Source: JBJXFY01 sp046155815 (GTDB lineage Bacteria; Verrucomicrobiota; Verrucomicrobiia; Limisphaerales; CAIMTB01). Taken from it: a stretch of 5,094 bases of DNA. The notes under the pieces are model-generated. The model was not told the origin of the DNA. It saw nothing but the letters and a program-made list of their open reading frames with translations, and did not search any database. Location: positions 1-5,094 of the forward strand of contig JBJXFY010000358.1 in NCBI GenBank assembly GCA_046155815.1. Reading direction: 5' to 3'. Of this stretch, positions 1-5,094 are shown piece after piece; the first letter of the stretch is position 1, and every line of letters starts with the position of its first letter. The translations under genes were made by a program, and so were the position numbers.

Positions 1-2756
1 GCGGGCGGCTCTACGTGGTCGAAATGCGCGACTACTCCGAGCGCCGGCCCGAACGGCTCGGCCGCGTGCGCCGTCTGGAGGACCGCGACGGCGACGGGCG
101 CTTCGAGGCCGCCACGGTGTTCCTCGACGGCCTGCCGTGGCCCACGGCGGTGACGTGCTGGGATGGCGGCGTGTTCGTGGGCGCGACGCCGGACATCCTC
201 TTCGCGAAGGACGAGGACGATGACGGCCGCGCGGACGTGCGGGAGACGGTCTTCACCGGGTTTGCCGCAGACTTTGCGCCGTTTGCGCCGGACAAGCTCA
301 ACGTCCAGGCGCTGATGAACTCCTTCCAGTGGGGGCCTGACGCGCGCATCCATGGCGCCACCGGCCCGAGCGGCGGACGCGTGGCGCTGGCGGACAACGC
401 CTTCACGCGCGCGTGGCGCGCCGCGGTGGGCTTCACGAACGCCGCGGCCGACACGCTCGACCTGCGGGGGCGCGACTTCTCCTTTGACCCGCGCACGCTG
501 GGGCTGCGCACGGAGCCTGGCGGCGGCCAGCACGGCATGACCTTCGACGACGCGGGGAGGAAGTTCGTCTGCTCGAACTCGGATCACATCCAGTGGATCG
601 CCTACGACCCCGCGGCGCTCGGCGACGCGGCCTCCGGCGGGCTGCCGCCGGCGCGGCGGAGCATCGCGGCGGACGGCCCGGCGGCGCCGGTGTTCCGCCT
701 CAGCCCGGACGAGCCGTGGCGCGTGCTGCGGACGCGGTGGCGCGTGACGGGTCTGGTGCCGGGCCTGATCGAGGGGGGCGGCCGGGCCAGCGGCTACTTT
801 ACGAGCGCGACGGGGCTGACGATCTACCGCGGCGATGCGTACGGCGCGGAGTTTTCCGGCGACGCGTTCGTGGCGGACTGCGGAAGCAACCTGATCCATC
901 GGAAAAAAATCACACCTCACGGGGCGGAACTGGTGGCGGCGCGTCCGGCGGACGAGCAGGGGCGGGAGTTCCTGGCGAGCCGCGACACCTGGTTCCGGCC
1001 GGTGCAGTTCGCGAACGCGCCGGATGGCTGCCTGTGGTTCGCGGACATGTACCGCGAGGTGATCGAGCATCCGTGGTCGCTGCCGCCGGGCATCAAGCGG
1101 CAGCTCGACCTCAATGCGGGCAACGACCGCGGCCGGCTGTACCGCATCGTGCCGGACGGCGTAACGCCGCGGCGCCGGACGGACCTCTCGGGCGCGGGCA
1201 CTGCCGAACTGGTCGCCCTGCTCGGCCATGCGAACGGATGGCACCGCGACTCGGCCGCCCGGCTGCTGCACGAGCGCCACGATCCGGCGGCGTTCGTACT
1301 GCTGGCCGCCATGAATCGCCACGACACAAACGCGCCGGGCCGGCTGGCCGCGCTGCGGCTCCTCGGTGCGTGGGGAGGTCTGGCCGATGAAGCCCTGCTC
1401 GCGGCGCTGCGCGACGACGAGGCAAGCGTGCGTGCGGCAGCGGTGGCGCTGGCCGCGGAGCGGTACCGAGGCGGCGCGCTGCCGCTGTCGCTCGCTGCAA
1501 AGCTGCCGGCGTGTTGCGGGGATCGGCCTGAGGTGCGGCTGGCCGCCGTGCTGGCCCTGGCCGAAGTGCGCCTGCCTGAACGCGCGAAGCTGCTGGCCCT
1601 CCTCGTGACCGACGAGGGACTGGTCCGCGACCTCGCCGTGGCCACGGCCGGTGACGATGCGGTGGCCTTGTGGCGGGAACTGTTGGCCGGCACACCGCGG
1701 CCCTCGTCGGAACTGCTCGGCGCACTCGCCGCGGGCATCGGCCGCCGCGCCCGCGCCGGTGAAATCCGCGCCGTGCTCGCCGGCGCCGCCCGGCTTCCCG
1801 GCGGCGACTTGATGGCCGTGGCCGCAAGGCTGGCGGAGGGCCTTCCCCATGGCGCGGCACTGACGCCGTCGGCGGCGCTGAACGATCTCCTCGCCCACGC
1901 GCGTAGGCTTGTGGGCGACGCCGCGGCCGGCTCCGCGCAGGTGGACGCCATCCGCCTGCTGGCCCGCGTCGCGCCGGACGACGCCGCGCTGCGGAAGGCA
2001 CTGGAGGCCGGCCGGCCGGTGGAAGCGCAGCGTGCCGCCGTGGTCGCGCTGCTAGGCGCGCGCGGCGGCGCTTCCGCCGGGGTGGTGCTCGGTGCCTGGC
2101 CGCAGCTCGCCTCGGGTGCCCGGACCGAGGCCGTCACCCTTCTGCTGCGTGACGCGGACGGCACACGGCGGCTGCTGGCCGCGCTCAAAGTAGGCGCGGT
2201 GCCCGTGTCCGACCTGCGTGCGGGCCATGTCGCGGCGCTTCGGCAGCTTGCCGATGCCGGCCTCCGCGCGCAGGCCCGTGCGCTGCTCGGCGAACCCGTG
2301 GCCAGCCGTGACGCCGCAGTGGCTTCGCGCCTCGGCGCCTTGGCGCGGCCGGGGGATGCCGGGCGGGGCCGGGAAATCTTCCGCGCGCAATGCGCCCCGT
2401 GCCACCGCCTCGCGGGCGAAGGCCACGCCCTGGGCCCGGACCTTGAGTCCGTGGCCGGCCAGCCGCCGGAGCAGCTGCTGGTGGCGATCCTCGACCCGAA
2501 CCGCGAGATGGCCCCGAACCATTTCTCCCGGGAGATCGAGACGCATGATGGAGAGCTTTTCAGCGGCCTGCCGATGGAAGCGCCGGCGGGCGAGTTGAGG
2601 CTGCGGGCTGCCGGCGGCGGCATCCTGACGGTCCCGGCCGGGCACGTGAGGCGCGATACGCTGACGGGCCGGTCGCTGATGCCGGAGGGGTTTGAGGCGA
2701 CCTTGTCGGAAGAGCAGCTGGCCGACCTGCTGGCGCTGCTGACGACGCGACGCTGA
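1..2756 (+). CDS. PVC-type multidomain haem-binding protein (dehydrogenase-like propeller, HEAT-like repeats, CxxCH cytochrome c domain), 5'-truncated
   Basis: The reading frame is open from base 3 and ends at TGA 2754-2756, giving 917 visible residues; the true start and any signal peptide lie upstream. Residues 1 to about 390 match the planctomycete/verrucomicrobial 'putative membrane-bound dehydrogenase' domain: it opens with GRLYVVEMRDY, has two acidic DxDxDG-type loops (residues 27-35 and 70-78) that may bind calcium, and closes near NDRGRLYRIVPDG. Residues about 395-770 are Ala/Leu-rich helical repeats resembling HEAT repeats, with the family-typical NGWHRD motif at 411-416. The C-terminal domain carries a single haem-attachment motif CAPCH (residues 797-801), followed by GPDL and by DPNREMAP, whose Met is a possible axial ligand. 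From family knowledge such proteins are exported, probably acting in periplasmic electron transfer or sugar oxidation, but the substrate is unknown. The gene converges on the next one, so it is not in the suf transcription unit. Family assignment is firm; the biochemical role is not. Confidence 0.9.
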   Translation, partial: GRLYVVEMRDYSERRPERLGRVRRLEDRDGDGRFEAATVFLDGLPWPTAVTCWDGGVFVGATPDILFAKDEDDDGRADVRETVFTGFAADFAPFAPDKLNVQALMNSFQWGPDARIHGATGPSGGRVALADNAFTRAWRAAVGFTNAAADTLDLRGRDFSFDPRTLGLRTEPGGGQHGMTFDDAGRKFVCSNSDHIQWIAYDPAALGDAASGGLPPARRSIAADGPAAPVFRLSPDEPWRVLRTRWRVTGLVPGLIEGGGRASGYFTSATGLTIYRGDAYGAEFSGDAFVADCGSNLIHRKKITPHGAELVAARPADEQGREFLASRDTWFRPVQFANAPDGCLWFADMYREVIEHPWSLPPGIKRQLDLNAGNDRGRLYRIVPDGVTPRRRTDLSGAGTAELVALLGHANGWHRDSAARLLHERHDPAAFVLLAAMNRHDTNAPGRLAALRLLGAWGGLADEALLAALRDDEASVRAAAVALAAERYRGGALPLSLAAKLPACCGDRPEVRLAAVLALAEVRLPERAKLLALLVTDEGLVRDLAVATAGDDAVALWRELLAGTPRPSSELLGALAAGIGRRARAGEIRAVLAGAARLPGGDLMAVAARLAEGLPHGAALTPSAALNDLLAHARRLVGDAAAGSAQVDAIRLLARVAPDDAALRKALEAGRPVEAQRAAVVALLGARGGASAGVVLGAWPQLASGARTEAVTLLLRDADGTRRLLAALKVGAVPVSDLRAGHVAALRQLADAGLRAQARALLGEPVASRDAAVASRLGALARPGDAGRGREIFRAQCAPCHRLAGEGHALGPDLESVAGQPPEQLLVAILDPNREMAPNHFSREIETHDGELFSGLPMEAPAGELRLRAAGGGILTVPAGHVRRDTLTGRSLMPEGFEATLSEEQLADLLALLTTRR
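2391..2405 (+). other. CxxCH covalent haem c attachment site
   Basis: The codons TGC GCC CCG TGC CAC encode Cys-Ala-Pro-Cys-His near the C-terminus of the large multidomain protein. It follows GREIFRAQ and precedes RLAGEGHALGPDL, the usual surroundings of the single-haem domain in Planctomycetota/Verrucomicrobiota proteins. The two Cys would form thioethers with haem and the His would be the proximal ligand. This implies export and cytochrome c maturation outside the cytoplasm. Confidence 0.9.
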
Positions 2757-2790
2757 AGGCCCCGGGCCGATAAAGCAGGAAGCCGCGCGA

Positions 2791-2839
2791 AGTCCGCAGC
2801 GCTTCAGGGGAAGCTGACCAGGGCCGGAAGCCGCGGACT
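2791..2839. terminator. Possible weak bidirectional hairpin between convergent genes
   Basis: In the 82-nt gap between two converging genes, AGTCCGC (2791-2797) pairs perfectly with GCGGACT (2833-2839). A second short stem, GCTTC (2801-2805) with GAAGC (2810-2814), sits inside it. On the plus strand a run of five T (2849-2853) follows only after 9 nt; on the minus strand no T run follows. It is therefore not a textbook intrinsic terminator. The position supports a termination role, but in DNA this GC-rich a 7-bp stem can occur by chance. Confidence 0.3.
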
Positions 2840-3399
2840 CAGCCACCCTTTTTCTCGCCCTGGGTTTGGGCGGCGTTCCACTTGTTGACCAGATCCTCGT
2901 ACAGGCCCTGGATCTTCTTATACTCGCCTGCGAGGCTGTTGTAGTCGTCTGCGAGCTTCTTGTACTTCTCGACGAAATCGTTCCGCTGGTTGGCGAGCTC
3001 CACCATTTTCTGGTTCTGCTCGGCGATCATGTCGTTCTGCTGCTTGATGGCCTCGTTGGCCTTGTCCACGACGCCCTTGTAGGCGTCCGCCTGCTTGCCC
3101 GAGTTTTCCATCATCCCGCGAAGCCACAGGTTCGAGTTGGAAAGGCGGTCCAGTTCGAAGCGGTTGGTCTTTAGCCTGCCATCGAGTTCCAACCGGAGGG
3201 CATCGATGCGGCCCACCTCTTCCTGCGTCCGCCTGATGGTGGCGGACGATTCTTGGAGGGCGACCTTCTTGGTGAAAACTTCGTCCTGAAGGTCCTTGAT
3301 GTCGCCGAAAAGCCGCGCTTCGCGGTACCACTGGTACGCGTTGAAGCCGCACAGCACGAGGGTCAGGGCAATGAGGGTCGTGGTCAGGACAGATTTCAT
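2839..3399 (-). CDS. Membrane-anchored coiled-coil protein of unknown function
   Basis: A 186-residue protein that I do not recognise as a named family. Residues 1-3 (MKS) precede a hydrophobic stretch at about 4-22 (VLTTTLIALTLVLCGF), which looks like an uncleaved signal anchor. Cys17 follows LVL, which does not fit a lipobox because Gly/Ala/Ser is expected just before the Cys, so a lipoprotein is unlikely. From about residue 30 to 176 the chain is highly charged, rich in Lys, Glu, Asp, Gln and Asn and nearly proline-free, with heptad-like Leu/Ile/Val/Tyr spacing. This predicts a long coiled coil, with short breaks near 88-103 and 155-160. The C-terminus is a Lys/Gly tail (GEKKGG). The likely topology is a short anchor with a periplasmic helical rod. 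The ATG at 3397-3399 is the natural start because the hydrophobic segment follows at once; no clear Shine-Dalgarno precedes it. It is transcribed away from the regulator-suf unit, so a functional link is not shown. Confidence 0.82.
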   Translation of the reverse strand: MKSVLTTTLIALTLVLCGFNAYQWYREARLFGDIKDLQDEVFTKKVALQESSATIRRTQEEVGRIDALRLELDGRLKTNRFELDRLSNSNLWLRGMMENSGKQADAYKGVVDKANEAIKQQNDMIAEQNQKMVELANQRNDFVEKYKKLADDYNSLAGEYKKIQGLYEDLVNKWNAAQTQGEKKGG

Positions 3400-3490
3400 G
3401 GGATACCAGCGGAGAGCTAGGCCTGGCCGACGTCCGCGCGGATCCCGGCCGCCCCCGCCTAGGCACCAAACTGGCAGCGGGTCCCCGCCC

Positions 3491-3496
3491 TGTCAA
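3491..3496 (-). promoter_or_regulatory. Candidate -35 box (TTGACA) for the coiled-coil gene
   Basis: Read on the minus strand, these bases are a perfect TTGACA, 92 bp before the coiled-coil gene's ATG. At the usual 16-18 bp spacing the best -10 candidates (such as CAGTTT at 3473-3468) match TATAAT poorly, so the promoter call is weak. The site abuts a 12-bp palindrome at 3496-3507. Confidence 0.3.
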
Positions 3497-3507
3497 AGCC
3501 GCGGCTT
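3496..3507. repeat. 12-bp perfect palindrome AAGCCGCGGCTT
   Basis: A perfect inverted repeat with no spacer in the divergent intergenic region, sharing one base with the minus-strand TTGACA hexamer. Its right half, GCGGCTT (3501-3507), recurs 20 bp downstream at 3521-3527, about two helical turns away. This could be a binding site for an unidentified dimeric regulator, or chance in GC-rich DNA. Confidence 0.3.
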
Positions 3508-3536
3508 CGGAGGAGCACCGGCGGCTTGATCGTGAT

Positions 3537-3551
3537 TTAGAATTATTCTAA
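3537..3551 (+). promoter_or_regulatory. PerR-box-like operator, perfect 7-1-7 palindrome
   Basis: TTAGAATTATTCTAA is TTAGAAT, one central T, then ATTCTAA, with all seven base pairs of the two arms matching. The B. subtilis PerR box is TTATAATNATTATAA. This site has the same 7-1-7 geometry and differs only by T-to-G at arm position 4 and its symmetric partner, so 12 of the 14 arm bases agree. It is an AT-rich island in otherwise GC-rich DNA and lies directly upstream of a Fur/PerR-family gene, 40 nt before the preferred ATG (3592) and 7 nt before the earliest one (3559). The simplest reading is an autoregulatory operator that also controls the downstream sufB. Confidence 0.85.
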
Positions 3552-3559
3552 CTTTGACA
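3538..3559 (+). promoter_or_regulatory. Putative promoter of the regulator-suf unit, overlapping the operator
   Basis: Two arrangements are visible. TAGAAT (3538-3543) matches the -10 consensus at five of six bases and lies inside the palindrome, but has no good -35 at normal spacing; transcription would start near 3550. Alternatively TTGACA (3554-3559) is a perfect -35 just downstream of the palindrome, with a poor -10 TACCTT (3576-3581) 16 bp further on. In both cases a protein bound to the palindrome would block RNA polymerase. Both favour translation from 3592 or 3598 rather than 3559. Confidence 0.4.
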
Positions 3560-3591
3560 TGGCGCCGGCTTCATCTACCTTCGGCTCGGTT

Positions 3592-4047
3592 ATGCGAATG
3601 GCGGCGGAAAAAAGGCTGGAACAGGCGGCCCTCGAACGGCTCGGGGCTCGTGGGTTCCGCATGACCCCGCAGCGCGTGCAAGTTTACCGCGTGCTGATGG
3701 AGAAACGCGACCATCCTACGGCCGAGGATGTCTTTATCCGAGCCAAGCGATCCATGCCCGACATCTCGATGGCCACGGTGTACAACTGCCTCGACGCGTT
3801 GGTGCAGTCGAGCCTCGTCCGCCTCGTCAGCCATGACCGTGGGGCCACCCGCTACTGCCCCAACATGAATCGGCACCACCATTTCTATTGTGACCGCTGC
3901 GGCTCCGCCCATGACATTGACGAGCACGCCGGCCTCCGCCTTCCCAACCTCGATATCCCGGACGGCTTCCGCGCCGAGCGCTACGAAATCGTCGTCCGCG
4001 GGCTCTGTCCCGGGTGCGCCGCGCGCGAGGCCAAGCTCCGAGCCTGA
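3592..4047 (+). CDS. Fur-superfamily transcriptional regulator, PerR-like
   Basis: A metal-dependent dimeric repressor of the Fur/PerR type. From ATG 3592 it has 151 residues, a usual family length. ATG 3598 is also possible, and ATG 3559 would add 11 residues with no family similarity; an in-frame TAG at 3538-3540 excludes anything longer. The winged helix runs from GFRMTPQR through the recognition helix SMATVYNCLDAL (59-70). CDRC (100-103) and CPGC (139-142) form the four-Cys structural zinc site. Aligned with B. subtilis PerR, the regulatory ligands H37, H91, H93 and D104 correspond to H41, H95, H97 and D108, but the D85 position is Cys89 (in RYCPNM). In PerR, iron at this site drives histidine oxidation by peroxide. 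The upstream operator suggests autoregulation, and sufB starts 6 nt after the stop, implying co-transcription and control of iron-sulfur assembly. Family is certain; whether it senses peroxide, iron or another signal is open. Confidence 0.93.
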   Translation: MRMAAEKRLEQAALERLGARGFRMTPQRVQVYRVLMEKRDHPTAEDVFIRAKRSMPDISMATVYNCLDALVQSSLVRLVSHDRGATRYCPNMNRHHHFYCDRCGSAHDIDEHAGLRLPNLDIPDGFRAERYEIVVRGLCPGCAAREAKLRA

Positions 4048-4053
4048 ACCGCC

Positions 4054-5094
<1,041 letters not shown>

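Noticed and set aside
903..909. A run of seven A within the large gene, a possible slippage or frameshift site.
   Set aside because: The frame continues unbroken through it and the residues around it (SNLIHRKKITPHG) fit the family, so no frameshift is needed.
917..2623. Long open frame (568 codons) on the minus strand opposite the haem-binding protein gene.
   Set aside because: Its translation is low-complexity Ser/Arg/Ala/Pro without recognisable domains, as expected from the reverse of a very GC-rich gene; the plus-strand frame has clear family motifs.
2866..3174. Plus-strand open frame of 102 codons with a Leu/Val-rich translation that looks membrane-like.
   Set aside because: It is the complement of the coiled-coil gene; reversing Lys/Glu/Asn-rich codons yields artificial Leu/Val/Phe runs.
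3343..3360. Possible lipobox ending at Cys17 of the coiled-coil protein.
   Set aside because: The residue before the Cys is Leu, not Gly, Ala or Ser, so a signal anchor is a better reading than a lipoprotein.
3509..3515. Strong Shine-Dalgarno-like GGAGGAG on the plus strand.
   Set aside because: It lies 43 nt or more before any regulator ATG and upstream of the operator; the only frame it could serve (TTG at 3526) stops after four sense codons.

Overview
The window looks like chromosomal DNA from a GC-rich member of the Planctomycetota-Verrucomicrobiota group, most likely Verrucomicrobiota. The main evidence is the first gene: a large protein with an N-terminal 'membrane-bound dehydrogenase' propeller domain, a HEAT-like helical middle and a C-terminal CxxCH haem site. 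This architecture is expanded in those phyla and rare elsewhere. High GC with GC-rich third codon positions, and the lack of clear Shine-Dalgarno sequences before the genes, fit but do not prove this. No rRNA, tRNA, mobile element or CRISPR array was seen.

Layout. (1) Bases 1-2756, plus strand: the PVC-type haem-binding protein, cut at its 5' end by the window. (2) 2757-2838: a short convergent gap with a weak hairpin. (3) 2839-3399, minus strand: a 186-residue membrane-anchored coiled-coil protein of unknown function. (4) 3400-3558: a divergent intergenic region. It holds a perfect 15-bp PerR-box-like palindrome (3537-3551) next to the plus-strand regulator gene, a minus-strand TTGACA hexamer and a 12-bp palindrome. 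(5) 3592-4047 (possible longer start 3559), plus strand: a Fur-superfamily regulator closest to PerR in its metal-ligand pattern. (6) 4054-5094, plus strand: the first 347 codons of sufB, 6 nt after the regulator stop and cut by the window end.

The most coherent functional unit is the right-hand part: a PerR/Fur-like metal and redox sensor, apparently autoregulated through its own operator and co-transcribed with an iron-sulfur cluster assembly gene. The rest of a suf operon probably lies downstream. The point most worth checking is that the regulator keeps four of the five PerR regulatory ligands but has cysteine where Bacillus subtilis PerR has the sensing aspartate (D85). The other genes look ordinary for the phylum, and I see no clear sign of a wholly new system.
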